Origin: a virus
Reading direction: 5' to 3' (one strand)
Virus record (IMG/VR): IMGVR_UViG_3300047369_000318
Span: 1 to 25,531 of that record
DNA length: 25,531 bases
Shown here: one piece after another, positions 6,611 to 15,019 of the stretch
Position numbering within the stretch: the stretch's first letter is position 1
Layout of the letters: each line of letters opens with the position of its first letter
Made by a program: the position numbers and the translations under genes
Notes under the pieces: generated by a model
Database searches by the model: none
Told to the model about the DNA's origin: nothing
What the model saw: only the letters and a program-made list of their open reading frames with translations

Positions 6611-9031
6611 ATGGCAGAGTCTGTTATAAAGAGTTATTTTCCAAGTCAAGTAGTTAGTGATGCTGAAAAGTTAAGCTATGACTACGGTTTAAAGGTTGCT
6701 AAAGCAATCGAAACAGAGTGGTTTAACAACGATAGAAACCACAATAGGTATCAAAACAATTTTAACAACTATCATAACTTAAGGTTATACGCTAGAGGAG
6801 AGCAGTCTATACAAAAATATAAAGACGAACTTTCTATAAATGGTGACTTAAGCTACTTAAACCTTGATTGGACACCCGTACCTATTATACCTAAATTTGT
6901 AGATATAGTAGTTAACGGCTTAGCTAATAGATCTTTTGACATTAAGGCATATTCTCAAGACCCATACGGTGTAGCTAAACGAACAGAGTATATGGAAAGT
7001 GTACTTGGAGATATGGCTACTAAAGAGATGAATGACTTTGCCGCTGAAGAGTTTGGTATAAACCTTTATCAAAACGACCCAGCTACATTACCTGAAACTC
7101 AAGAAGAACTAGAGCTGCACATGCAGTTAACCTATAAGCAGGCTGTAGAATTAGCGGAAGAGCAAGCTATAAATGTTTTGCTTGATGGCAATAATTACGA
7201 TTTAATTAAAAAACAGCTTTACTACGATTTAACTGTACTTGGTATCGCTGCTGTAAAAACAGATTTTAACACTTCAGAAGGAGTTACAGTAAAATATGTA
7301 GATCCTGCGGACATAGTTTACTCTTACACAGACTCACCTTACTTTGACGACTTGTATTATATTGGCGAAGTTAAAACAATACCTCTAAACGAGTTAGCTA
7401 AAGAGTTTCCGCACTTAACGCATGAAGATTTAGAAGAAATACAAAACAGCGCTGACGTTCAAAAATCTAACAGCCAATACAGCGGCGTAGGCTACGAAGA
7501 TACAGATAAAAATAGAGTTCAAGTTTTATATTTTAATTATAAGACGTATATGAACGAAGTCTACAAAGTAAAAGAAACAGGTAGTGGCGCTAGCAAGCTT
7601 ATTGAAAAAGACGATAACTTTAACCCACCTGAAGACGCTACTGATTATAGCAAGCTGCAAAGATCAATAGAGTGTTTATATGAAGGCGCTATGGTTCTTG
7701 GTACTAAAAAACTACTAAAATGGCAAATGGCTAAAAACATGATGAGGCCAAAAAGCGATTTTACTAAAGTTAAAATGAACTACAACATAGTAGCGCCAAG
7801 AATGTATAAAGGTAGAATAGAATCTTTAGTAAAGCGTATTACTGGATTTGCCGACATGATACAGCTAACACATTTAAAGCTACAGCAAGTAATGTCGCGT
7901 ATGGTTCCAGATGGCGTTTATTTAGACGCTGATGGTTTAGCTGAAATAGATTTAGGTAATGGAACTAACTACAGCCCACAAGAAGCTTTAAATATGTTCT
8001 TCCAAACAGGTAGTGTTATTGGTAGGTCATTTACTTCTGAAGGCGATATGAATCCTGGTAAAGTACCTATTCAAGAGATTACTTCTGGATCTGGTGGTAA
8101 CAAGATACAAGCGCTAATAGGTAATTATAACTATTACTTACAAATGATACGCGACGTAACCGGGCTTAACGAAGCTCGTGACGGTAGTACGCCTGACGAA
8201 AGAGCTTTACTCGGCGTTCAAAAGCTTGCGGCTGCAAACTCTAATACAGCGACTAGACATATACTTGATTCGGGTTTATTCTTAACAGCTGAAGTCGCAG
8301 AGCAACTGTCATTAAGAATATCTGACATCATAGAATATTCTCCTACAAAAGATGCTTTTATTCAAAGCATTGGTGTACATAATGTTGCTACGCTTGAAGA
8401 GATGTCAAACTTACATCTGTATGATTTTGGCATATTCTTAGAGCTTATGCCTGATGAAGAAGAGCAAGCTATATTAGAAAACAATATACAACAAGCGCTA
8501 GCTCAGCAAAGTATAGATTTAGAAGATGCTATAGACTTGCGAGACATTAAAAACGTTAAGCTGGCTAATCAACTTCTTAAAATTAGAAGAAAAAAGAAGC
8601 TACAAAGAGATCAGCAGATGCAACAGCAAAACATACAAGCTCAAGCACAAGCTAACACTCAACAGCAACAAGCAGCTGCTCAGTTGGAAATACAAAAACA
8701 ACAAGCGTTAGAGCAGGCTAAAATGCAAACTAAACAAGTAGAAGCTCAAATGGACGCTCAAAAGCTACAAGCTGAAGCACAAATTAAATCTCAGCTTATG
8801 GCTCAAGAGTTTCAATATAACATGCAGCTTAGACAAATAGATATGCAAAACGTATTAAGCAGAGAATCTACTAAAGAAGATCGTAAAGATAAAAGAACTA
8901 AAATACAAGCTTCACAACAGTCAGAGCTTATAGATCAAAGAAAGACGGGTAAACCACCTAAAAACTTTGAATCATCAGGTAATGATACTATTGGAGGTGG
9001 ATTTGACTTAGGCTCGTTTGAACCTAGGTAA
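6611..9031 (+). CDS. Portal protein with Q/A-rich C-terminal tail
   Basis: This 806-aa protein follows the large terminase directly. It contains the segment TGLNEARDGSTPDERALLGV (about residues 517-536) followed by QKLAAANSNTATRHI, a pattern I associate with portals of Bacteroidota phages. The central part (about 150-500) has the mixed alpha/beta character of a portal body, with a long helix IESLVKRITGFADMIQ before it. Residues about 659-750 form a long Gln/Ala-rich coiled-coil tail (QQQNIQAQAQANTQQQQAAA), consistent with a barrel or crown pointing into the capsid. The portal ring is the DNA entry and exit channel and the docking site of terminase and connector. The ATG at 6611 lies 4 nt after the terL stop. 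Confidence 0.88.
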   Translation: MAESVIKSYFPSQVVSDAEKLSYDYGLKVAKAIETEWFNNDRNHNRYQNNFNNYHNLRLYARGEQSIQKYKDELSINGDLSYLNLDWTPVPIIPKFVDIVVNGLANRSFDIKAYSQDPYGVAKRTEYMESVLGDMATKEMNDFAAEEFGINLYQNDPATLPETQEELELHMQLTYKQAVELAEEQAINVLLDGNNYDLIKKQLYYDLTVLGIAAVKTDFNTSEGVTVKYVDPADIVYSYTDSPYFDDLYYIGEVKTIPLNELAKEFPHLTHEDLEEIQNSADVQKSNSQYSGVGYEDTDKNRVQVLYFNYKTYMNEVYKVKETGSGASKLIEKDDNFNPPEDATDYSKLQRSIECLYEGAMVLGTKKLLKWQMAKNMMRPKSDFTKVKMNYNIVAPRMYKGRIESLVKRITGFADMIQLTHLKLQQVMSRMVPDGVYLDADGLAEIDLGNGTNYSPQEALNMFFQTGSVIGRSFTSEGDMNPGKVPIQEITSGSGGNKIQALIGNYNYYLQMIRDVTGLNEARDGSTPDERALLGVQKLAAANSNTATRHILDSGLFLTAEVAEQLSLRISDIIEYSPTKDAFIQSIGVHNVATLEEMSNLHLYDFGIFLELMPDEEEQAILENNIQQALAQQSIDLEDAIDLRDIKNVKLANQLLKIRRKKKLQRDQQMQQQNIQAQAQANTQQQQAAAQLEIQKQQALEQAKMQTKQVEAQMDAQKLQAEAQIKSQLMAQEFQYNMQLRQIDMQNVLSRESTKEDRKDKRTKIQASQQSELIDQRKTGKPPKNFESSGNDTIGGGFDLGSFEPR

Positions 9032-9057
9032 TTTTACTAATTATATAATATTTTATT

Positions 9058-10248
9058 ATGGAAGAAAAAAAAAATGAACAAGTAGTCGACGAGACTACGC
9101 AAGAGACTGTAGATACAGTTGATGAAAGTAAATTTGAAAGCGCTGGCGACGACAGTGTTATCAAAATAGATTTGGATAAACCAATTGAAGATGAGAAACC
9201 AGAAGAAGCAGCAGAAGTTGCAGATGGCTCAACTGACGACGCAGGAGTGGTTGGAAGCGATGAAAGTGCCGACACCACACCGGAACAAGAAGAAGTACAG
9301 CCGGAAGCCGAAGCACAAAATGCAGTACTAGAAGAAGTTATTGACGAAGAGCCAAACGAGGCTTTGAAAGAATTAGTTGACGAAGTAGAAGAAGCCGTGC
9401 AAGAAGCAGAGGCTACAGGAGAGCCTTTACCAGAAAACATTCAAAAGTTGGTTGACTTTATGAGTGAGACTGGTGGCAACATAGAAGATTATGTTAAGCT
9501 AAATAGAGATTACTCTGATTTAGATAACTTAACGCTGCTAAGAGAATACTATAAGCAAACTAAACCTCATCTAAACTTAGAGGAAATAAGCTTCATGATG
9601 GAAGATCAGTTTTCTTTTGACGAAGAGTTAGATGATGATAGAGATATAAGAAGAAAAAAATTAGCTTTGAAGGAGCAAGTTGCTCAAGCAAAGAACCACT
9701 TGGAAAGTGTAAAATCCACATATTACGATGAGATTAAAATGCGTCAAGCGCCTAACGATGAATATCAAAAGGCAATGGACTTTTTTAATCGATATAACAA
9801 AGAGTCGGAAGACAACAGAAAAGTAGCTGAGAAACAACACAGCGCGTTTATGAACAAAACTAATAACTTGTTTAACGAAAAATTCAAAGGATTTGAATAT
9901 AACGTTGGTGACAAGAAGTTTAGATATAATGTTAAGAACGTAGACGGTGTTAAAGAAACTCAAAGCGATATTAATAACTTTGTCAAAAAGTTTTTGAATG
10001 AAGATAATGTAATATCAGATGCTAAGGGTTATCACAAAAGTATTTTTACAGCTATGAATGCTGATGCAATTGCACAGCACTTTTACGAGCAAGGCAAGGC
10101 AGATGCTTTAAAGCAAAGCGTTGCTAAAGCTAAAAATGTTAGCATGAGCCCTCGCCAGCAATTTGCTGGTGATGTCAATACTAGCAAGATGAAAGTAAGG
10201 GTGCTAGGTGATAGCTCTTCTGATTTTAAATTTAAAATTAAAAAATAA
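9058..10248 (+). CDS. Acidic scaffold-like protein
   Basis: This 396-aa protein lies between portal and major capsid, the usual place of a scaffolding protein. Residues 1-130 are extremely acidic and low in complexity (Glu, Asp, Ala), with stretches such as EEVIDEEPNEALKELVDE. The middle (about 135-260) is helical and charged and includes a DELDDDRDIRRKKLALKEQV-like segment. The C terminus is basic (DFKFKIKK), as in scaffolds whose basic tail binds the capsid protein. No protease motif is evident. An A10 run at codons 3-5 (9065-9074) is a possible slippage site. The leader ends TTTTATTATG, the Bacteroidota-like form. The scaffold role is inferred from position and composition. Confidence 0.6.
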   Translation: MEEKKNEQVVDETTQETVDTVDESKFESAGDDSVIKIDLDKPIEDEKPEEAAEVADGSTDDAGVVGSDESADTTPEQEEVQPEAEAQNAVLEEVIDEEPNEALKELVDEVEEAVQEAEATGEPLPENIQKLVDFMSETGGNIEDYVKLNRDYSDLDNLTLLREYYKQTKPHLNLEEISFMMEDQFSFDEELDDDRDIRRKKLALKEQVAQAKNHLESVKSTYYDEIKMRQAPNDEYQKAMDFFNRYNKESEDNRKVAEKQHSAFMNKTNNLFNEKFKGFEYNVGDKKFRYNVKNVDGVKETQSDINNFVKKFLNEDNVISDAKGYHKSIFTAMNADAIAQHFYEQGKADALKQSVAKAKNVSMSPRQQFAGDVNTSKMKVRVLGDSSSDFKFKIKK

Positions 10249-10271
10249 TTAACACTTAAAACATATTTATT

Positions 10272-11738
10272 ATGGCAATTACACCCGGTGATAATTTGAA
10301 TAGCGTTCCTGCTTCACGAAAGCAAACGTTATCTACAAATTATTTAGACCTATCATCTGGCGATAACGCTGGTTGGGGTCAACAATACGTTCCAGATTTA
10401 ATGGAAAAAGAGGCTGAAGTTTTCGGCCCAAGAACAATTTCAGGCTTTCTAGCTAAAATAGGAGCTGAAGAGGCTATGACAGCTGATCAAGTTGTATGGT
10501 CTGAGCAAGGACGTTTGCACTTGTCTTACAAAGGTAAGTTAACAAATGACAACACTTTCTTAGTTCAAGCTGACATTGATGAAGCTAATTACACTCAAGC
10601 TGGTCTTGATACTGCTCACGGCGTTAGATTAAACGACACTGTTGTTGTTTCTAATGCTAATGGCGTATTCAAAGCTATGGTTACAGGCATCGCTACCAAC
10701 GACGTTTTAACACTATCTGCTTATGACGGCGTTGATATTGATCAGCTTAACACAGACAAGACTACTACTATTTTAGTCTATGGTTCTGAGTACGGAAAAG
10801 CTAGACGTTACCAAGCTGACAACGACGCTGCAAACGACGTTGATTCAAGAGGCGCTAACGAGCCACAGTTTCAAACTTTTACTAACAAGCCTATCATCAT
10901 GAAGGACTACTACGAGGTGTCTGGATCAGATGCGTCTCGTATCGGTTGGGTAGAAATTTCTACAGAAGCTGGACAGGGCGGTTACTTGTGGTACTTAAAA
11001 GCTGAGTCTGATACTCGTGCTCGTTTTAACGACTATGTTGAAATGTCTATGTTAGAGTCTGTTAAAGGCTCTGGTACTAACGGCGTTGATGACTACTTAG
11101 GTCATGCTAACGTAGGTACTCAAGGTTTATTCGATGCTATCGAAGATAGAGGTAACGTAACTTCAGGTATTACTGGTGTTAACGCTGCTACTGACTTAGC
11201 TGAATTTGACGCTATCTTAGCTGAATTTGACAAGCAAGGTGCTATTGAAGAAAACATGATGTTTGTTAACCGTGCTACTAGTTTAGCTATTGACGACATG
11301 TTAGCTTCTATGAACTCTTACGGTGCTGGTGGTACTTCTTACGGAGTATTCGACAACTCTGAGGATATGGCGTTGAACTTAGGTTTCTCTGGATTTAGAA
11401 GAGGTTCTTACGACTTCTATAAGTCTGACATGCGTTACTTAAACGATAAAGCTACACGTGGCGGTATCAATGATGCTGCAGGTTCTGGCGAAATTCGTGG
11501 GGTTATGATTCCTGCTGGTTCTTCATCTGTATATGATCAAACTGTTGGTGCTTCTATCAAGCGTCCGTTCTTACACGTACGTTACAGAGCTTCACAAACT
11601 GATGATCGTAGAATGAAGACTTGGACTACTGGTTCGGTTGGAGCTGCTACATCTGCTTTAGATGCAATGCAACTACACTTCTTAACTGAAAGATGTTTAG
11701 TTACTCAAGGTGCTAACAACTTCATGTTATTGAAGTAA
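10272..11738 (+). CDS. Major capsid protein
   Basis: This 488-aa protein lies after portal and scaffold and has the features of a major head protein. It has a long N-arm and E-loop-like beta region (GVRLNDTVVVSNANGVFKAM, about 118-137). A conserved motif, YYEVSGSDASRIGWVEIS (about 212-229), follows, and then mixed alpha/beta text ending in FLTERCLVTQGANNFMLL. The size and the VSGSDAS motif match capsid proteins of crAss-like and marine Bacteroidota phages, which have the HK97 fold. Codon use differs from its neighbours: arginine is often CGT (AGA dominates elsewhere), and GCT, GGT, AAC and GAC are frequent, as expected for the most expressed gene. The leader ends ATTTATTATG. A strong intrinsic terminator follows the stop. 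Confidence 0.85.
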   Translation: MAITPGDNLNSVPASRKQTLSTNYLDLSSGDNAGWGQQYVPDLMEKEAEVFGPRTISGFLAKIGAEEAMTADQVVWSEQGRLHLSYKGKLTNDNTFLVQADIDEANYTQAGLDTAHGVRLNDTVVVSNANGVFKAMVTGIATNDVLTLSAYDGVDIDQLNTDKTTTILVYGSEYGKARRYQADNDAANDVDSRGANEPQFQTFTNKPIIMKDYYEVSGSDASRIGWVEISTEAGQGGYLWYLKAESDTRARFNDYVEMSMLESVKGSGTNGVDDYLGHANVGTQGLFDAIEDRGNVTSGITGVNAATDLAEFDAILAEFDKQGAIEENMMFVNRATSLAIDDMLASMNSYGAGGTSYGVFDNSEDMALNLGFSGFRRGSYDFYKSDMRYLNDKATRGGINDAAGSGEIRGVMIPAGSSSVYDQTVGASIKRPFLHVRYRASQTDDRRMKTWTTGSVGAATSALDAMQLHFLTERCLVTQGANNFMLLK

Positions 11739-11747
11739 ATTAATTAT

Positions 11748-11778
11748 GGTCGGGGCTTCGGCCCCGATCTTTTTTTTT
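11748..11778 (+). terminator. Intrinsic terminator after the major capsid gene
   Basis: A 9-bp stem pairs 11748-11756 (GGTCGGGGC) with 11761-11769 (GCCCCGATC), containing one G-U wobble. The loop is TTCG closed by C-G, the exceptionally stable cUUCGg tetraloop. A run of nine T follows (11770-11778). It begins 9 nt after the capsid stop and would end or attenuate the capsid transcript, so the 274-aa gene would be reached only by read-through or from a new start. Confidence 0.93.
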
Positions 11779-11785
11779 AATTTTT

Positions 11786-11800
11786 ATTATATTATATTAT
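11786..11800 (+). repeat. (ATTAT)x3 repeat forming the leader of the 274-aa gene
   Basis: Three perfect ATTAT units run from 11786 to 11800. The final AT supplies the first two bases of the ATG at 11799. Together with the (AATTA)x5 leader at 3076 this is the second pentamer tract abutting a start codon in the window. It contains no Shine-Dalgarno-like sequence. Confidence 0.6.
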
Positions 11801-12623
11801 GGCAAAAAAACAAACAAAAAAGGTTGAAGTAGCTCCTGAAGTAAAAGCTACAAATGAAATGGTTGAGGTTGTTGTTGAAAAGCATACGCCTAAAAAACCA
11901 AGCTGGGAAATAAAAGATAGAGTTTACAATTTAAAAGGCAATAAAAAACCTATCTCTAGAATGATAAAGTCTGCTGGAGTGTACTACTTTGACGCGGAAA
12001 AAGGTTACGAAAGAGAGTTAAAGTATTGTCAAAATCAAAAAACGCCTTTTGTTGACGAAATGATAGGTGATCAAAGATTAGAGCATATTATTTTTAGAAA
12101 CGGATCTTTATTTGTGCCTAAAGAAAAAACTACTCTACAAAAACTTTTATCTTTATATCACCCAGATAAAAACAAGCTATATACGGAGTATGAGCCTGTA
12201 AGAGAAGCTGCTAGTGAAATAGAAATATTAGAAATGGAAGCAGACGCAATATTAATGGCTAGACAAATAGATATTGATATGGCTGAAGCTATAATGCGAG
12301 TAGAAAAAGGATCTGAAGTGTCTCAGATGAGTTCTAAGGAGCTTAAAAGAGATTTACTACTATTTGCTCGCAACAACCCTGTCTTGTTCTTAGAGTTAGC
12401 GGCTGACGACAATGTTCAGCTTAGAAACTTTGGTATTAAAGCTGTAGAAGAAGGAATTATTAAACTATCAGCTGATCAACGTAATTTTATATGGGGATCT
12501 AATGATAGAAAAATAATGACTGTACCGTTTGATGAACACCCATACACCGCTCTTGCGCATTGGTTTAAAACTGATGAAGGTATGGAGATATATTCAAACA
12601 TTGAAAAGCGATTTAACGCGTAA
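11799..12623 (+). CDS. Phage structural-region protein of unknown function
   Basis: This 274-aa protein has a Lys-rich N-terminal tail (MAKKQTKKVEVAPEVK), a compact middle (ISRMIKSAGVYYFDAEKGYE, then HIIFRNGSLFVPKEK) and a helical second half. I recall proteins of this layout between capsid and connector genes in marine Bacteroidota phages, without a known function. It is probably a minor head protein or assembly factor. The sequence YHPDKNK resembles the J-domain signature but lacks the surrounding helices (see rejected items). It is isolated by a terminator upstream and a UUCG hairpin downstream, which suggests its level is set separately from the capsid protein. No signal peptide or membrane segment is seen. 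Confidence 0.6.
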   Translation: MAKKQTKKVEVAPEVKATNEMVEVVVEKHTPKKPSWEIKDRVYNLKGNKKPISRMIKSAGVYYFDAEKGYERELKYCQNQKTPFVDEMIGDQRLEHIIFRNGSLFVPKEKTTLQKLLSLYHPDKNKLYTEYEPVREAASEIEILEMEADAILMARQIDIDMAEAIMRVEKGSEVSQMSSKELKRDLLLFARNNPVLFLELAADDNVQLRNFGIKAVEEGIIKLSADQRNFIWGSNDRKIMTVPFDEHPYTALAHWFKTDEGMEIYSNIEKRFNA

Positions 12624-12629
12624 TCATCC

Positions 12630-12671
12630 TATAGTAGAGCAGCCACTCTTCGGGGTGGTTGCTTAACTATA
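12630..12671 (+). terminator. Long UUCG hairpin after the 274-aa gene, without a U-tract
   Basis: A 10-bp stem with two G-U wobbles pairs 12639-12648 (GCAGCCACTC) with 12653-12662 (GGGTGGTTGC) around a TTCG loop closed by C-G. It extends outward through A-T and G-U pairs and an A/A mismatch to six further pairs (TATAGT 12630-12635 with ACTATA 12666-12671). No T-run follows; the next bases are A-rich. It may be a weak terminator, a transcript-stabilising end, or a processing signal between the 274-aa and 236-aa genes. Confidence 0.6.
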
Positions 12672-12684
12672 AAAATAAAACATA

Positions 12685-13395
12685 ATGGCAATAAGTGTAG
12701 ACACAGTATATCAAACAGTATTGGCGCTAGCCAACAAGGAACAAAGAGGTTATATAACGCCTCAAGAATTTAACTTATTTGCTAACCAAGCTCAAGTAGA
12801 AATATTTGAGCAATACTTTTACGATCTTAACCAATTTAAAAGAGGTAGAGGTAGTGACGATAACGAGTCTGACATGGTTTCTTTGCTAGAAGACAAAATA
12901 GCTATATTTAGCACGTCAGTTCCGCTATCGAACGAAGATTTAGAAGCAGGTAACTCAAAGTTCACGTTACCTAGTAATTTTTACAGATTAACAGATGTTA
13001 GAACAGGAAGCTCTCATAGTCATGTTCAAATAAACAAACTTTCAAGAAAAGACTTTTGGGAATACAATCAAGGCCCACTTACCAAAGGGACTTTAAGTAG
13101 ACCTAACTGCTATCTTCATCAAGATGGAGTAATTTGGGTAAATCCTGATGGAATAGAAAAAATATATGTAAACTACATTAGAAAATTACACCCGGTAAGC
13201 TGGGGTTATTTGCTTCAGGGCAACAGCGCTTTATGGAACCCTACTACAAGCAACGATTTTGAACTGCATCCTTCAGAGCAAAATAAGCTTGTGTTAAAAA
13301 TACTAAAGTTAGCAGGCGTATCTATAAAAGATGCTGAAGTATCTCAACTAGCTGCTCAACAAGAAGTAACTAACTTACAACAACAAAAATCTTAA
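12685..13395 (+). CDS. Head-tail connector/adaptor protein
   Basis: This 236-aa protein begins with a helical module containing TVYQTVLALANKEQRGYITP, then EFNLFANQAQVEIFEQYFYD. A beta-rich middle has FTLPSNFYRLTDVRTG and WVNPDGIEKIYVNYIRK. A helical end follows with QNKLVLKILKLAGVSI. The NKEQRGYITPQEFN signature is one I associate with the first connector (ring or head-closure) proteins of crAss-like and marine Bacteroidota podoviruses. These bind under the portal and continue the DNA channel toward the tail. Position supports this: it follows capsid genes and precedes a second connector and the muzzle-like protein. The start follows an A-rich spacer after the long hairpin; the next gene begins 4 nt after its stop. 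Confidence 0.68.
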   Translation: MAISVDTVYQTVLALANKEQRGYITPQEFNLFANQAQVEIFEQYFYDLNQFKRGRGSDDNESDMVSLLEDKIAIFSTSVPLSNEDLEAGNSKFTLPSNFYRLTDVRTGSSHSHVQINKLSRKDFWEYNQGPLTKGTLSRPNCYLHQDGVIWVNPDGIEKIYVNYIRKLHPVSWGYLLQGNSALWNPTTSNDFELHPSEQNKLVLKILKLAGVSIKDAEVSQLAAQQEVTNLQQQKS

Positions 13396-13399
13396 TTAA

Positions 13400-15013
13400 A
13401 TGGCGAACGAGTATTACAACTTAAAAAAAGGTCACGACAAAGAGTACTACAATAGTACTATGAAAGAAAACAATATTGACCAAAGTCCTTTTGGTGAATA
13501 TCAGTTTGTATCGCTAGACGATATTATCTCTCAATTTATGGCTGTTTACGTTGGTGATGAAAAAATAATAAATAAAGTAAGTAGATCTGATGTGGGTTTT
13601 TGGGCTCAAAGAGCTTTAGCTGAGTTATCTTTTGATACGCTAAAATCTATAAAGTCACAGCAAATAAACGTTCCACCTTCGCTAGTAATGATTTTACCTG
13701 CAGACTATGTTAACTATACTCATATTAGCTGGGTAGATGATAAAGGAATAAAATATCCTATATATAAAACTACGCAAACTTCAAATCCTTTTCAAATAGC
13801 TCAAGAAGAAGAAGGCGTATACTTCTTTGGAGACAACTCACAGCTAGTTCAAAACGGTGATCTTGACTACAACTTTACAGATAACTTTAGCACTACTATA
13901 GCTATTTTATCAAAGTTAGATAATCTAGGCGGTAAATTCCAAACACTTCTTGAAAGTCGTACCGGCTGGTTTGGTAGTAGAGTTTTTAATAGCGCGGTTA
14001 ACAATAACGTAGAGTTTAGAAACGCACCTCACAAAACAGGTACTACCTACCACGGATCTGCTCAGGCTTTTTGGCAAGAAATAGATGTTACCGGAATGAC
14101 AACTTTAGAGATTTCTGCAAACGCAACATCAATAGAATCAGGCACGGGAACAAGCTACAGGGAAGATAAAGACACCGGAGAGACTATAACAGAAACATTT
14201 ACTCACTCAGCAAGTACAGTAAGGTTTGGTTTAAGTACAATAGCTCCAGACGCAGATAACATAAGAGATGTTGCCGTAGGAAGTGCTTTAGCTGCTAACC
14301 ACTCATCAGCAGAGTACTTTGACTTAGGTTACGTAGAGTGGACAGCTGGAGAGTCTGGAGCAAAAAGTATAACTGGCGTTGATGTTAGCAACGTTTCAGG
14401 AACAGTTTACGTTTTAGCTAGCGGTCAAGCTAACTGGCCTTCAAGCAACGCGAGTAACAAGCCTGACCCTTACATGGAAGTTACTTCTACTATAGATGAG
14501 CTGTCTGTTAGATCAGATGCAAATGTAAATAATTTAAAAAGAGAAAATAGATTTGAATCTTCTACTTGGACAAAGTTTAAAGGATCGGGTAGTACTGAGG
14601 CCGTTAACGACAGCACGACAGACGTTGATGATTTTCGTATAAACGCCGCGGGTCAAAGATATGGGCTAGAACCTTCAGCTGCTCAAAACAATGGATCTTT
14701 CTATATAGATGAAGAATTAGGTAGAATACACTTTAGCTCTAATATTTCTGGAAAAGATGTAATATTAGATTACATAAGCGATAGTCTTGGCACTTGGTCT
14801 GAAATGAAAGTTCACAAGTTTGCAGAAGAAGCAATGTACAGGTCAATAACGCATGGAGTGTTATCTACTAAATCAAATATTCCAGAGTACATAGTTCAAC
14901 GAGCTAAAAAAGAAAAGTTTGCAGCTACTCGACAAGCTAAGTTAAGACTATCAAATATAAAGATTAGCGATTTAACGCGTGTTTTAAGAGGTAAGTCTAA
15001 ACAAATAAAATAA
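13400..15013 (+). CDS. Head-tail connector protein with inserted beta domain
   Basis: This 537-aa protein has two conserved-looking core parts. The N-terminal core (about 30-135) contains FVSLDDIISQFMAVYVGDEK and FWAQRALAELSFDT. The C-terminal core (about 375-537) contains QRYGLEPSAAQNNGSFYID, GRIHFSSNISGKDVILDYIS, a helical end and a basic tail. Both are patterns I know from second-layer connector proteins of Bacteroidota phages. Between them, roughly residues 145-372, lies a Thr/Ser/Gly-rich beta segment (FWQEIDVTGMTTLEISANAT, GTVYVLASGQANW) resembling a jelly-roll carbohydrate-binding or decoration domain. The connector role comes from context; the domain would project from the neck. It lies 4 nt after the 236-aa gene and 6 nt before the large tail gene. 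Confidence 0.62.
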   Translation: MANEYYNLKKGHDKEYYNSTMKENNIDQSPFGEYQFVSLDDIISQFMAVYVGDEKIINKVSRSDVGFWAQRALAELSFDTLKSIKSQQINVPPSLVMILPADYVNYTHISWVDDKGIKYPIYKTTQTSNPFQIAQEEEGVYFFGDNSQLVQNGDLDYNFTDNFSTTIAILSKLDNLGGKFQTLLESRTGWFGSRVFNSAVNNNVEFRNAPHKTGTTYHGSAQAFWQEIDVTGMTTLEISANATSIESGTGTSYREDKDTGETITETFTHSASTVRFGLSTIAPDADNIRDVAVGSALAANHSSAEYFDLGYVEWTAGESGAKSITGVDVSNVSGTVYVLASGQANWPSSNASNKPDPYMEVTSTIDELSVRSDANVNNLKRENRFESSTWTKFKGSGSTEAVNDSTTDVDDFRINAAGQRYGLEPSAAQNNGSFYIDEELGRIHFSSNISGKDVILDYISDSLGTWSEMKVHKFAEEAMYRSITHGVLSTKSNIPEYIVQRAKKEKFAATRQAKLRLSNIKISDLTRVLRGKSKQIK

Positions 15014-15019
15014 TAGTTT

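Noticed and set aside
9024-9440. Ser-rich 138-aa open frame on the minus strand
   Set aside because: It is the antisense shadow of the Glu/Asp-rich scaffold N terminus, where GAA/GAG codons read as Ser/Phe-type codons in the opposite direction; it has no leader of its own.
12157-12177. YHPDKNK in the 274-aa protein looks like a DnaJ J-domain signature
   Set aside because: A J domain needs the preceding YxxLGV strand-helix start and a basic helix II and helix III around HPD. Here the upstream text is LFVPKEKTTLQKLLSL, without that layout, and the protein sits among head genes. Treated as coincidence.
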